DNA of 24,027 nucleotides, taken from Clostridia bacterium (GTDB lineage Bacteria > Bacillota > Clostridia > Oscillospirales > CAG-272). A program made the translations under genes and the position numbers. A model generated the notes under the pieces. The model was not told where the DNA came from. It was given only the letters and a program-made list of their open reading frames with translations, and made no database searches. The DNA lies in NCBI GenBank assembly GCA_900767415.1, contig CAAFYZ010000002.1, forward strand, positions 1 to 24,027, read 5' to 3'. Shown here one piece after another: positions 1-9,195 of the stretch (positions are counted from its first letter, which is position 1; every line of letters starts with the position of its first letter).

Positions 1-1305
1 CCGAAATATTCCGCGACCGACATCTCGTTGCTGGTCGAGAAAGCGGAAGGGCGGATCGGGATCGAATACGCCGCACTGCAAAGACAGGCACTCTACGAAT
101 CCCTGCATCGGGGCGTGATGATCCTGACCGGCGGTCCCGGGACGGGAAAAACGACGGTAATCCGCGCGATGCTCTCCGTCTTTGATTTTCTCGGCATGAA
201 GACGGTGCTCGCCGCACCTACCGGTCGCGCGGCGAAGCGCATGAGCGAAGCGACGAGCGAAGAGGCGAAGACCGTCCACCGTATGCTCGGCATGGAGCGC
301 GGGACGGACGGTTCTGTCCGTTTTGACCGCTCTGAAAAGAATCCGTTAGAGGAGAACGTGATCATTGTCGACGAGGCGTCGATGATCGATCTCGGCTTGA
401 TGGCGGCACTTTTGCACGCGATCCGTCGTGGATCCCGCCTGATCCTGATCGGTGACTCGGATCAGTTGCCGAGCGTCGGCGCGGGGAACGTGCTTGCCGA
501 CCTGATTGCGAGCGAATGTGTGAGCACCGTCTCTTTGACCGAAGTGTTCCGTCAGTCCGCGGAAAGTCTGATCGTTACAAACGCGCACAGGATTTGTCAC
601 GGGGAACTGCCCGTCCTTTCCCGCACGGATGCCGATTTCTTTTTTGTACGGCGGGAAGACGAGAGGACAATCCCGGATACGGTGGCGCAACTGATCACAA
701 ACCGTCTGCCGCGCACGTACGGGGAAGAGATCCGCGACAAAATACAGGTCATCTCTCCGTCGAAAAAAGGAACGGGCGGCGTCGAGGTGCTGAACCTCCG
801 ATTGCAGGAGATGCTGAATCCGCCTGCCACATTCAAAAAAGAAAAGCAGAGCCACGGCACCACGTTCCGCGTCGGCGATCGCGTCATGCAGAATACCAAT
901 GATTATGAGGTGGAGTGGGAGAAAAACGGCGTGGCGGGTACCGGGATTTTCAACGGCGACATCGGCGTGATCGAAGAGATATTGCCCTCCGAGGAGACGA
1001 TGCGGATCCGCTTCGATGACCGCCTTGCCGAATATTCGTACGATCTTCTCGACGAGTTGGATCTCGCATACGCCATCACGGTGCACAAAAGTCAGGGGAG
1101 CGAATATCCCGTGGTCATTCTGCCGACCTATGCCTGTGCTCCCATGCTCCTGACACGCAATCTTTTTTACACGGCAATCACCCGCGCGAAGCGTATGGTG
1201 ATTCTGGTCGGGCGCGCGGACATCGTCCGCGCCATGGTGGAAAATCACCGCGAAATTCTTCGTTATACGACACTGCGGGAAAGATTTTCCGAAGAAACGC
1301 GATGA
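1..1305 (+). CDS. recD2: RecD2-type ATP-dependent DNA helicase, C-terminal part (5' end outside the window)
   Basis: Superfamily 1B 5'-3' DNA helicase of the RecD2/RecD-like family, acting in DNA repair or recombination without RecBC. The frame is open from base 1, so the gene begins upstream; 434 residues are visible of a family usually around 700-800. The ATPase core is visible. Walker A GGPGTGKTT lies near nt 130-156 and Walker B IIVDEAS near nt 361-384. The later helicase motifs are AITVHKSQGSEYP near nt 1073-1111 and FYTAITRAKR near nt 1165-1194. The missing N-terminal part would hold the family's helix-hairpin-helix region. The TTG at 28 is not a credible start because homology-like sequence continues upstream. 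It ends 79 nt before the MreB-like gene, which has its own promoter. Identification as the RecD/TraA helicase family is firm; the RecD2 subtype is inferred from the motif wording and the absence of recB or recC nearby. Confidence 0.9.
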   Translation, partial: PKYSATDISLLVEKAEGRIGIEYAALQRQALYESLHRGVMILTGGPGTGKTTVIRAMLSVFDFLGMKTVLAAPTGRAAKRMSEATSEEAKTVHRMLGMERGTDGSVRFDRSEKNPLEENVIIVDEASMIDLGLMAALLHAIRRGSRLILIGDSDQLPSVGAGNVLADLIASECVSTVSLTEVFRQSAESLIVTNAHRICHGELPVLSRTDADFFFVRREDERTIPDTVAQLITNRLPRTYGEEIRDKIQVISPSKKGTGGVEVLNLRLQEMLNPPATFKKEKQSHGTTFRVGDRVMQNTNDYEVEWEKNGVAGTGIFNGDIGVIEEILPSEETMRIRFDDRLAEYSYDLLDELDLAYAITVHKSQGSEYPVVILPTYACAPMLLTRNLFYTAITRAKRMVILVGRADIVRAMVENHREILRYTTLRERFSEETR

Positions 1306-1320
1306 TTCTTTCAAAACCTC

Positions 1321-1349
1321 TTGAAATTGTCGTGCGAATATAGTATAAT
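1321..1349 (+). promoter_or_regulatory. Sigma-A type promoter for the MreB-like operon
   Basis: TTGAAA at 1321-1326 and a perfect TATAAT at 1344-1349 are separated by 17 bp. Transcription would start near 1356, about 28 nt before the ATG at 1385. The -35 box begins 16 nt after the recD2 stop, so the downstream pair can be transcribed independently of recD2. Confidence 0.85.
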
Positions 1350-1384
1350 AAGTAAGTAAAAAAATTTTCGGAAAGGAATGCGGC

Positions 1385-2452
1385 ATGGTCACAAAAGTAG
1401 GACTTGACCTCGGTTATGCGAATATCACGCTCAGTGATGTTACTGCCGGAATCTCCCGTGAACCGTCCGTCGTTTTGATCGACGACAAGACAAGCCGCGT
1501 TCTCGCCCTCGGCAACGCGGCGCTTGAATCCGGAGAAGGGGAGACTCCCGCCGGGATTCTCGTGCGTCCGTTCAAGAACGGGCTGATCTATTCCCGCGAG
1601 TTGACGGGTGCCATCATCGCCAATGCGGTGCGAGCCATTCGTCCTGCGGATAAGATCCGTTGCGTTATCGGTCTGCCTGCGGATTGCGTTCCGAGACAGG
1701 AAAAAGAACTGTACGATATTATGGCGGCGGCAGGGATTGCCGAGTGCTTCGGTGTGCGTCGCTCGCTCGCGGCATTGATCGGTTCCGGCTACGCGCCGAC
1801 GATCAGTGCGATCTCGGTCAATATCGGCGCGGGAGCGACCGAGATTGCCGTTTTGCATAAGGGGACGATCCTCTTCTCTTCGACCGAGCATATCGGCGGA
1901 GAGGATTTTGACCGTGCGGTCAAAGATTATATACTGACGCAGGGAGATGTCAACATTTCCATTTCCGTGGCACGTGCGATCAAAGAAAAGATCGGCGCGG
2001 TCTGGGAGGGAAGGGGAGAAGAGAGCATCGACATCCGCGGCACGCTTTCTCTGACGGGGAACCGTGTCAATATGAATGTGACGACCGAGGATATTCTCGG
2101 CGTATTCGAAAAACCGCTTCATACTCTGATTCTTGCCATTGCCGACAGCGTGAAGAAGATTCCGATCGATTGTGTCGACGACATTTTCAAAAACGGTATG
2201 ATTCTGAGCGGCGGCGGTGCCAAACTTTTCGGACTGGACAAGATGATCTCTCACGTTCTGGATATTCCCGTTACCATGCCGCAGGAACCGTTAGACAGTG
2301 TGGCACGCGGACTTTCGAGAATCAACACCTTTCTTCCCGAACGCTCGAGGAACAGTCACCGCGATGTGACCGCCTCTCTTGCAAAGTATTACGAAGCGAA
2401 AAAAGAGGCAAGAGCTGCCGATAAAAAAACTAACAGAGGAGAAGCCAAATGA
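1385..2452 (+). CDS. Divergent MreB-like actin-family protein
   Basis: 355-residue member of the MreB branch of the actin/Hsp70 fold, the filament-forming proteins that guide cell-wall synthesis along the membrane. Visible motifs are phosphate-1 GLDLGYANITL (about 6-16), VIGLPA (94-99), phosphate-2 NIGAGATE (146-153), GGEDFD (171-176) and the adenosine motif SGGGAKLFGL (275-284). Length is normal for MreB. Two positions differ from typical MreB: the Asp of the DIGGGTTE motif is Asn146, and the EEP segment before AAAIG reads RRS (125-127). These residues normally support ATP hydrolysis, so a weak or absent ATPase is inferred. The last 35 residues form a basic tail. The start ATG has GGAAAGG nine nt upstream. 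The stop overlaps the next small gene (ATGA). It could be an MreB/Mbl paralogue or a specialised sporulation or division version; a plain MreB role is not certain. Confidence 0.85.
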   Translation: MVTKVGLDLGYANITLSDVTAGISREPSVVLIDDKTSRVLALGNAALESGEGETPAGILVRPFKNGLIYSRELTGAIIANAVRAIRPADKIRCVIGLPADCVPRQEKELYDIMAAAGIAECFGVRRSLAALIGSGYAPTISAISVNIGAGATEIAVLHKGTILFSSTEHIGGEDFDRAVKDYILTQGDVNISISVARAIKEKIGAVWEGRGEESIDIRGTLSLTGNRVNMNVTTEDILGVFEKPLHTLILAIADSVKKIPIDCVDDIFKNGMILSGGGAKLFGLDKMISHVLDIPVTMPQEPLDSVARGLSRINTFLPERSRNSHRDVTASLAKYYEAKKEARAADKKTNRGEAK

Positions 2453-2550
2453 AAAAAACGTCTCTGACCGCGCAGATTATCGCGGGCGCCCTTGCTTTTC
2501 TTATGATCGCGAGTGTTGCTTACGTTCTCATTTCCGCATTGGTTCACTGA
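2449..2550 (+). CDS. 33-residue single-pass membrane peptide, coupled to the MreB-like gene
   Basis: The ATG at 2449 overlaps the stop of the MreB-like gene (ATGA), with AGAGGAG as a good ribosome site about 6 nt upstream, so translation is probably coupled. The product begins with MKKTSLTAQ, followed by one long hydrophobic segment (roughly residues 9-31) and ends ISALVH. The short basic N-terminus suggests Lys-Lys in the cytoplasm with the C-terminus outside. It is followed 10 nt later by a strong terminator, so it closes the operon. In general character it resembles the very short single-TM proteins (for example the DUF4044 type) found in Firmicutes, but I cannot assign a family. A role in anchoring or tuning the actin-like partner is a guess from the coupling only. 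Confidence 0.75.
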   Translation: MKKTSLTAQIIAGALAFLMIASVAYVLISALVH

Positions 2551-2560
2551 TGACAGGCGA

Positions 2561-2600
2561 AAAGACGCCGCACCCCGAACATTCGGGGCGCGGCGTCTTT
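2561..2600 (+). terminator. Intrinsic terminator closing the MreB-like operon
   Basis: 19-bp inverted repeat with one mismatch: AAAGACGCCGC in the left arm (2561-2579) pairs with GCGGCGTCTTT in the right arm (2582-2600), followed by a short pyrimidine-rich tail. It lies 10 nt after the stop of the 33-residue gene. Confidence 0.85.
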
Positions 2601-2944
2601 CTTATAGGAAGTCGGCGCGGAGAAGGAGAGAGACGAGCATCTCTTCACGGCGGGCGAGTGTCATCGGACGAGAAAATCCGACGCTTTTTCAAAACTACAC
2701 TTTTCCGCGCGAGCATTTTTCACTGTGGAAAACCTACGGAAAACAGAAAGTTTTCCACATTTCCAGAAGTGGAGAACCTTCCCGGAATATATACAATTCC
2801 GATGTTTTTAAAGAGATTTTGGAAAAACGAGCGAAAATACGCCCGATTTTACTAAAAATCGGCCGAAAGAAAAAGTGTATACCGCAAAAAGTGCGGGGAG
2901 GAGACGGAGAAACGCCGAATCGGAAATTTATACTTTTCAATAAA
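2601..2944. promoter_or_regulatory. Gene-free convergent region with three DnaA-box-like sites
   Basis: This stretch between two facing terminators shows no plausible gene on either strand and is visibly more AT-rich than its surroundings. It contains TGTGGAAAA (2724-2732) and its exact inverse TTTTCCACA (2751-2759), both fitting the relaxed DnaA box TTWTNCACA. A third, degenerate copy GTGGAGAACCT (2769-2779) repeats GTGGAAAACCT (2725-2735) at 44-bp spacing. A small hairpin CCGATTTT-ACTA-AAAATCGG sits at 2843-2862. DnaA binding is inferred only; a different DNA-binding protein or chance is possible. Confidence 0.35.
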
Positions 2945-2994
2945 CAGACTGCCGCCCTGCGCGGAAGATACGCTTTCCGCAGGACGGCAGTCTG
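2945..2994 (-). terminator. Intrinsic terminator downstream of ftsZ
   Basis: Long inverted repeat: CAGACTGCCG at the left end (2945-2966 arm) pairs with CGGCAGTCTG at the right end (2975-2994 arm), giving about 19 pairs with a 2-nt bulge and one mismatch. Read on the - strand it is followed by TTTATT. It faces the + strand terminator at 2561-2600, separating the two convergent units. Confidence 0.85.
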
Positions 2995-3019
2995 CTATGT
3001 AACCCGAATCCCCGGGAAC

Positions 3020-4252
<1,233 letters not shown>

Positions 4253-4294
4253 TTTCGTATCCTCCGTGAATGTCTATATCTGTTTGCATATGGT

Positions 4295-4307
4295 TGCAAA
4301 ATTTGCA
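4295..4307. repeat. Perfect 13-nt palindrome in the ftsZ leader
   Basis: TGCAAAATTTGCA is a perfect palindrome around a central A, lying between the predicted ftsZ transcription start (near 4330) and the ribosome site. It could be an operator half-site pair. The surrounding DNA is AT-rich, so chance is a real alternative. Confidence 0.3.
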
Positions 4308-4336
4308 GAATTTTGGGCGAATAGTACACCATATTT

Positions 4337-4365
4337 ATTATATATAGATTTTTATTCTTTTGCAA
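4337..4365 (-). promoter_or_regulatory. Sigma-A type promoter for ftsZ
   Basis: On the - strand, TTGCAA (4360-4365) and a perfect TATAAT (4337-4342) are separated by 17 bp. Transcription would start near 4330, giving a leader of about 78 nt. The rpmE promoter has the same TTGCAA-17-TATAAT layout. Confidence 0.85.
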
Positions 4366-4471
4366 TAGATTTTACGAAAATCTTTTAATGTTCACAATTT
4401 AATATATTTTATTTTATTTATTTTCGGGCAGAATTAAGCGTAAGAATGAAAATTTTCACAAATTCTATATT

Positions 4472-5590
4472 TCAGCACGGTTTGTCGCTTTTTGCGGCAG
4501 AAGAGAGGATTTCGGCGATTTTTTTCGCGGCATCGGGACAGGCAAGACGTTTTGCTCCGCGCATGAGAGACACCCGTTTTTCCTCGTCCGTCTCCAGGAG
4601 CCGGACGGCGTCGCTCAGCGATTTTTCATTCAGCTCTTCTTCCGCGAGAAGAATCGCCGCGCCTGCTTTTTCAAAATGCTTTGCGTTTTTGTATTGATGG
4701 TTTTCCGTCACGTTCGGCGACGGAATCAGTATCGCGGCACATTCCGCGACGGCGAGTTCCGCCAGTGTCATGGCTCCCGCGCGGGAAATGACGATATCCG
4801 CCGCCCGCATCAGGTGCGGCATATCGTCGATATAGGGGAGAACACGGCATTTTCCGCGTCCCGTGGTGAAACGGCGGTATTTTTCCGGCAAAGAGGAAAA
4901 ATACCGTTCTCCCGTCGCGTGAATATGGAACACTTTTTTCTTTTCGGCGGAATCGTCGGCAAGGAACGAAAGAAGAAGACCGTTCATTTTTTCCGAACCG
5001 AGACTCCCGCCGAAGGAGAGAATCAGCAGGTGGTCGGAGGGAATCCCGAGTCTGCGTTTTTCTTCTTTTTTCGATCGCTCGGAAAAGCCGCGGCGCACGG
5101 GATTGCCGACGGTCAGCGTCCGTGTTCCGCGCGGGAAGGCACTCTCGCTCCCGGGCACCCCGAGAAGGACGCCGTCGCACCTTCGGGCGAGCCGCCTTGC
5201 GGCAAGTCCCGGCACTGCATTGGATTCGTGCAGAAAGGTCGGAATCCCGTATCGCGCTGCGCTATGCAAAACAGGATAGGAGACGTAGCCGCCCGTGCCG
5301 AGAACGACGTCGGGACATTCTTCGCGCAGGATGCGCCCGGCGTGCGAAAGTCCGCGACAAAGCGTCAGAAGTGCCGCCGCGTTTTTCGGCGTGAATCGTC
5401 GCTCGAGCCCGGCAATCGGAATCTCGCGCACCTCGTACCCGAGTGCGCGTATTTTTTCGTTTTCCGCACCGCCTTCCCGTCCGACGAAGAGAATTTTCGC
5501 ATTCGCATCCCGCTGTAAGAGAACTTCCGCCACCGCCAGTGCCGGGGTGATGTGACCGGCGGTCCCGCCGCCCGTAAACAGATACTTCAT
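4472..5590 (-). CDS. murG: UDP-GlcNAc:undecaprenyl-PP-MurNAc-pentapeptide GlcNAc transferase MurG
   Basis: GT28 family glycosyltransferase that adds GlcNAc to lipid I to make lipid II on the inner face of the membrane. 372 residues from the chosen start. Motifs in order: FTGGGTAGHITPALA (5-19, the G-loop with His13), VLGTGGYVSYPV, HESNAVPG, FGGSLGSEKMN, and the UDP-GlcNAc site SRAGAMTLAELA. I chose the ATG at 5590 because the family begins MxxLFTGGGTAGH there. It also has AAAGG 8 nt upstream and follows the ftsW stop by 16 nt; an upstream in-frame start at 5626 would overlap ftsW and add 12 residues with no homology. It is the last gene of the tight wall block before the AT-rich gap to ftsZ. 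No clear terminator follows it, so some read-through into ftsZ is possible. Confidence 0.97.
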   Translation of the reverse strand: MKYLFTGGGTAGHITPALAVAEVLLQRDANAKILFVGREGGAENEKIRALGYEVREIPIAGLERRFTPKNAAALLTLCRGLSHAGRILREECPDVVLGTGGYVSYPVLHSAARYGIPTFLHESNAVPGLAARRLARRCDGVLLGVPGSESAFPRGTRTLTVGNPVRRGFSERSKKEEKRRLGIPSDHLLILSFGGSLGSEKMNGLLLSFLADDSAEKKKVFHIHATGERYFSSLPEKYRRFTTGRGKCRVLPYIDDMPHLMRAADIVISRAGAMTLAELAVAECAAILIPSPNVTENHQYKNAKHFEKAGAAILLAEEELNEKSLSDAVRLLETDEEKRVSLMRGAKRLACPDAAKKIAEILSSAAKSDKPC

Positions 5591-5606
5591 TTGGTTTGCC
5601 TTTCGT

Positions 5607-6818
5607 TTATTTCGTGATTTTCGCATAGCGGGAAAAGGAGAGGATCATTCCCGCCTCAAAGAAGAGCATGACGAGCGAAGAACCGCCATAACTGAAAAAA
5701 GGCAGGGAAATCCCCGTGTTCGGTATGGTATTTGTGACGACCGCGACGTTCAGTAAGACCTGCACGGCGATTTTCGTCGTGATACCGAACGCCGTAATCC
5801 GCGCAAAAACGGAATCTGCGTACAGTGCGATCCGATAGCCGCGATATACGAGAAATCCGAAGATCGCAAGTACCGCACCCGCTCCTAAAAATCCGAGCTC
5901 TTCGCAAAGTACGGTAAAAATCATATCGTTTGCCGGTTCGGATATGTAGCAGTATTTCAGGACGCTTTTTCCGAGCCCGAGACCGAACAGCCCGCCCGAG
6001 CCGATCGCCATCAGTCCCTGTAGTGTCTGCCATCCGCCTGTGAGCGGATACGCCTCCGGATTCTGCCAGACGGTGATTCTCTCTTTCGTATAGTCGGTGA
6101 AAAGGGCAAGACAGGTGACCCCGACGCCGCCGAGCGCGGTGAAAATGCCGATATAGCGCGTTCCGACCCCCGCCGCGAGAATGGTCAGAAGTCCGATCGC
6201 GCCGAGAATAATGATACAGGAAAGGTGCTTTTGCAACATCACGAGAAGAATCGGAAGCAGAAGGACCACCCCCGGAAAGAGCGTGCCGTAAAGAAAGATA
6301 TTCCGCTTTTTCTTCCTGTCGAGTGCCTGTTCGCCGAAAACGGCGAAATACCGCGCGAGCATCATCACCATCGTCATTTTTGCGATCTCCGACGGCTGTA
6401 TCGTAACGGGACCGACGGAGATCCACCGCTGTGCGCCGTTTCCGACCCATCCGATCGCAAGCACGAGAAGAAGCAAAAGGAGCGTGACGGCGTAAAAAAC
6501 GGGCGTCAGCGCCTCATAGACCGACGGGCGGATATGCGATGAAAAAAACATGGCGACAAGCCCGACGGCAAGCCAGAGTACCTGCCGCCGCATAAAATAC
6601 CCCGCGTCTCCGTAACGGAAGGCGGCGTAAGCATATCCTGCGCTGAACACCGTCACGGTTCCGAAAAGCGCGAGCAGAACGACGGTAAGAAGAAAAGGAA
6701 GATCCGGCGCGGGGGCGTCGAGGGGGAGGAGCGGGGAGCGGAGCATAGGGCGCGGAACGGAAAAAAGACGCGCTCGCGCGGTGTGCTCCTTTTCACCGCG
6801 GGAAAAGAAAGATTTCAT
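5607..6818 (-). CDS. ftsW: SEDS-family peptidoglycan glycosyltransferase FtsW
   Basis: Polytopic membrane glycosyltransferase of the SEDS family (FtsW/RodA/SpoVE) that polymerises lipid II with a class B PBP partner. 403 residues, about ten hydrophobic segments, and a cytoplasmic N-terminal extension of about 40 residues. Family motifs: QPSEIAKMTMVM, LTGGWQTLQGLMAIGSGGLF, the acidic EELGFLGA loop, and the C-terminal LPFFSYGGSSLVM. The stop of mraY (TGA) forms part of its ribosome site GAGGA, 9 nt upstream, so the two are tightly coupled. murD, normally between mraY and ftsW, is missing here. In spore formers SpoVE and FtsW are hard to separate by sequence; the dcw position supports a division role, while its partner gene spoVD leaves a spore-cortex role open. 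Confidence 0.94.
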   Translation of the reverse strand: MKSFFSRGEKEHTARARLFSVPRPMLRSPLLPLDAPAPDLPFLLTVVLLALFGTVTVFSAGYAYAAFRYGDAGYFMRRQVLWLAVGLVAMFFSSHIRPSVYEALTPVFYAVTLLLLLLVLAIGWVGNGAQRWISVGPVTIQPSEIAKMTMVMMLARYFAVFGEQALDRKKKRNIFLYGTLFPGVVLLLPILLVMLQKHLSCIIILGAIGLLTILAAGVGTRYIGIFTALGGVGVTCLALFTDYTKERITVWQNPEAYPLTGGWQTLQGLMAIGSGGLFGLGLGKSVLKYCYISEPANDMIFTVLCEELGFLGAGAVLAIFGFLVYRGYRIALYADSVFARITAFGITTKIAVQVLLNVAVVTNTIPNTGISLPFFSYGGSSLVMLFFEAGMILSFSRYAKITK

Positions 6819-6827
6819 GACGAATCC

Positions 6828-7814
6828 TCACGGAAGATAAAGAATATAGGCGGGTAGGGAGAAAAGCAGGGTAAGAAAGACGGCGGCAAGGCAGATACGG
6901 TTCTCCTGCCAACCGGCTTTTTCCAGATGATGATGCAGGGGCGCCATGCGGAAAATACGGCGTCCGGTCAGTTTGAAGAACAGTACCTGGAGGATCACGG
7001 ACACACCTTCGAGGACATAGACACCGCCGATCGGAAGAATCAGCAGAGGATTGCCGAGAGAATAAACGGAGGAGACGGCGAGTGCACCGAGGAAGAGAGA
7101 GCCGGTATCCCCCATAAAGATTTTCGCCGGGTGGAGATTGAAAAAGAGAAAGCCCATGCCCGCACCCATCAGCGTCGCGGCAAGGAAGGAGACTTCTCCC
7201 GACAGGGCGGCGGAAATATAAAAAAGCGAAACGCCGATACCGAAGGCGACGCTTGCCGCCAGACCGTCGATCCCGTCCGTGAGATTGGCGAAGTTGATGA
7301 TGCCGACCGTCAGAAGAAGGCAGAGCGGATAATAGAAAAAGCCGAGGTCGATCTGCCCGAATGCGAAAGAGAGGCGCGTCGTTTCGCCGAGCAGAGTATG
7401 ACGCAGAATCAGGAATCCTGCCGCGAGTGCAAACTGGAAGATCAGTTTTTCCTTCGGGGTCAATCCCTCGTTTTTCCCGTGGCGGAGTTTCGTCATATCG
7501 TCGACGACGCCGATGGCGGCGTTGGCGAAGGCAAAAGCAAAATTGACGGAAAGAGAAAGCGCGCCCCGCATATCCTTCGTAAGGCAGAGGAAAAGTACGC
7601 CGAAGACCGAGGCGCAGAACACGGCAAAGAGAAAAGCAAGTCCGCCCATCGTGGGCGTTCCGCTCTTTTTCATGTGCCACTTCGGTCCTTCTTCGTAGAT
7701 CGGTTGCTTCGCGTTTTTCGCAAGAACGGGAATCAGACGGATTTCCACGAGAATCGTCAGAAAAAGCACCGCGAAGAAGGTGAGGACATAAACGGGAAAA
7801 TAACGGTCAAGCAT
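6828..7814 (-). CDS. mraY: Phospho-MurNAc-pentapeptide translocase MraY
   Basis: Integral membrane enzyme that transfers phospho-MurNAc-pentapeptide from UDP to undecaprenyl phosphate, making lipid I. 328 residues with about ten hydrophobic segments. Motifs: EGPKWHMKKSGTPTMGG near 42-58, the metal/catalytic Asp pair in GVVDDMTKL, NFANLTDGIDGLA, and the C-terminal APLHHHLEK (HHH motif). The start ATG at 7814 overlaps the end of murF by 8 nt, which implies translational coupling. It is followed after 9 nt by ftsW. IspD and IspF, encoded elsewhere in the window, help make its lipid substrate. Confidence 0.97.
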   Translation of the reverse strand: MLDRYFPVYVLTFFAVLFLTILVEIRLIPVLAKNAKQPIYEEGPKWHMKKSGTPTMGGLAFLFAVFCASVFGVLFLCLTKDMRGALSLSVNFAFAFANAAIGVVDDMTKLRHGKNEGLTPKEKLIFQFALAAGFLILRHTLLGETTRLSFAFGQIDLGFFYYPLCLLLTVGIINFANLTDGIDGLAASVAFGIGVSLFYISAALSGEVSFLAATLMGAGMGFLFFNLHPAKIFMGDTGSLFLGALAVSSVYSLGNPLLILPIGGVYVLEGVSVILQVLFFKLTGRRIFRMAPLHHHLEKAGWQENRICLAAVFLTLLFSLPAYILYLP

Positions 7815-9195
7815 CGGTTTTTCCTTCCGTGATTTCTTTCATGACTTCGATGATCCGTTCGAGACGGATGCCGCGGGATCCCTTGACGAGGAGAATTTCA
7901 TCTTCGGAGCCGTGTGCGAGAATCTCTTTTGCCGTGATTTCAGGGGCGAGGGGATCGGTATTTTCAAAGATCCGGACTCTCCCTTTTCCGAGTGCGCGTG
8001 CACCCGCGGCGGTAAAGGGGGCGTATACGCCGAAGAGGTAGAGATCGGAGAATCCGTGCCGTACCAACGCTTCGCCGAGCGCACGATGGGATTCTTCGGT
8101 TTTTGCGCCGAGTTCCAGCATATCGCCGATTAGGGCACTTTTTTTGGAAAAAGAGAAAACATCGAGTGTCCCGATCGCCGCGAGCATTGATTCCGGTGAG
8201 GCGTTGTAGGCGTCGTCGAATATCGTGAGTTTTCCCACTTTGTAGCATGACTGCCGTACTTTATCTTTCGTTATTGAAGAAATTCCGTCGTAGATTTCGG
8301 AATCGGATAACCCGAGCAGCATGGCGGCGGAGAGTGCGAAGGCGAGGGCATTCAAGAGATGTTTTCCGGGCATGGGAAGAGACAGCCCGCGAAGGGTGTG
8401 TGGGCCGTGATAAAAATCGGCGCGGCTTCCGTTCGCGTTCGTCTCGGTAGGGAGAAGGAAAAAGTCGGCGTCGGGGTCGGCAGAGGATACCGCGACGCGG
8501 TGCGGAAGAGTCGCGAGCAGCGGCTCTTCCGCCGGGACGAGAACGGGACCTCCCCGCATACCGACGAGAATTTCCTTTTTGGCTTCGGCAATCATTTCAC
8601 GACTGCCGAGGTTCCCGATATGCGCCGTTCCGATGTTGGTAATGAGTGCCATATCCGGTCGGACGGCATCCGAGAGAGCCGCGATCTCTCCTCTGTGATT
8701 CATTCCCGTCTCCAGGATAAGGATCTCGGTGTCCGACGGCGCCGCGAGCACGGTCATCGGAACGCCGATTTCGTTGTTATGATTTTTTTCGGTAGCGAAG
8801 ACGTGATATTTTTTCGCAAGAACGGCGGCAAGAAACTCTTTCGTCGTCGTTTTTCCGACACTGCCGGTGACGGCGATGACGCTTCGCAGGTTCGGGAGAC
8901 GGAGGCGGTAGGCACCACCGAGGCGAAGGAGGGCGTCTTTTACATCCGCTACCGTGATTCTTCCGTCTCCGATATGGCGACTGAGCGCGACCGCACCTTT
9001 GGCGATCGCCTCGTCCGCATAGAGTTCTCCGTCCGTACGTTCGCCCTTCAGAGCGAGGAAGAGATCACCCCGTTTTGCGTCCTTTGAGTCGGTGACGATC
9101 CGGGTGATCGGAAGTTCGCCGCCCGTGCGGATGATCCCGCCCGTAATTTCGGCGATTTCTCCGACGGTGAGAAAAAGTTCAGGATTCGCTGTCAT
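7807..9195 (-). CDS. murF: UDP-MurNAc-tripeptide--D-Ala-D-Ala ligase MurF
   Basis: Cytoplasmic Mur ligase that adds D-Ala-D-Ala to UDP-MurNAc-tripeptide. 462 residues, normal length. The N-terminal domain has VTDSKDAKRGDLFLALKGE, which binds the UDP sugar. The ATP-binding loop is GSVGKTTTKEF (about 111-121), followed by KNHNNEIGVP and ETGMNHRGEI, all typical of MurF. The C-terminal domain has DDAYNASPESM. The ATG lies inside the end of murE (17-nt overlap), so the two ligases are probably translated together. Neither a D-Ala-D-Ala ligase gene nor murC/murD lies in the window. Confidence 0.97.
   Translation of the reverse strand: MTANPELFLTVGEIAEITGGIIRTGGELPITRIVTDSKDAKRGDLFLALKGERTDGELYADEAIAKGAVALSRHIGDGRITVADVKDALLRLGGAYRLRLPNLRSVIAVTGSVGKTTTKEFLAAVLAKKYHVFATEKNHNNEIGVPMTVLAAPSDTEILILETGMNHRGEIAALSDAVRPDMALITNIGTAHIGNLGSREMIAEAKKEILVGMRGGPVLVPAEEPLLATLPHRVAVSSADPDADFFLLPTETNANGSRADFYHGPHTLRGLSLPMPGKHLLNALAFALSAAMLLGLSDSEIYDGISSITKDKVRQSCYKVGKLTIFDDAYNASPESMLAAIGTLDVFSFSKKSALIGDMLELGAKTEESHRALGEALVRHGFSDLYLFGVYAPFTAAGARALGKGRVRIFENTDPLAPEITAKEILAHGSEDEILLVKGSRGIRLERIIEVMKEITEGKTDA

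Noticed and set aside
28..30. TTG as the start of the recD2 gene
   Set aside because: The frame is open to base 1 and the upstream residues continue the protein, so the gene begins outside the window.
4440..4475. Terminator between murG and ftsZ
   Set aside because: TGAAAATTTTCA is a short AT-only palindrome without a GC stem or distinct U-tract; not enough for a terminator call.
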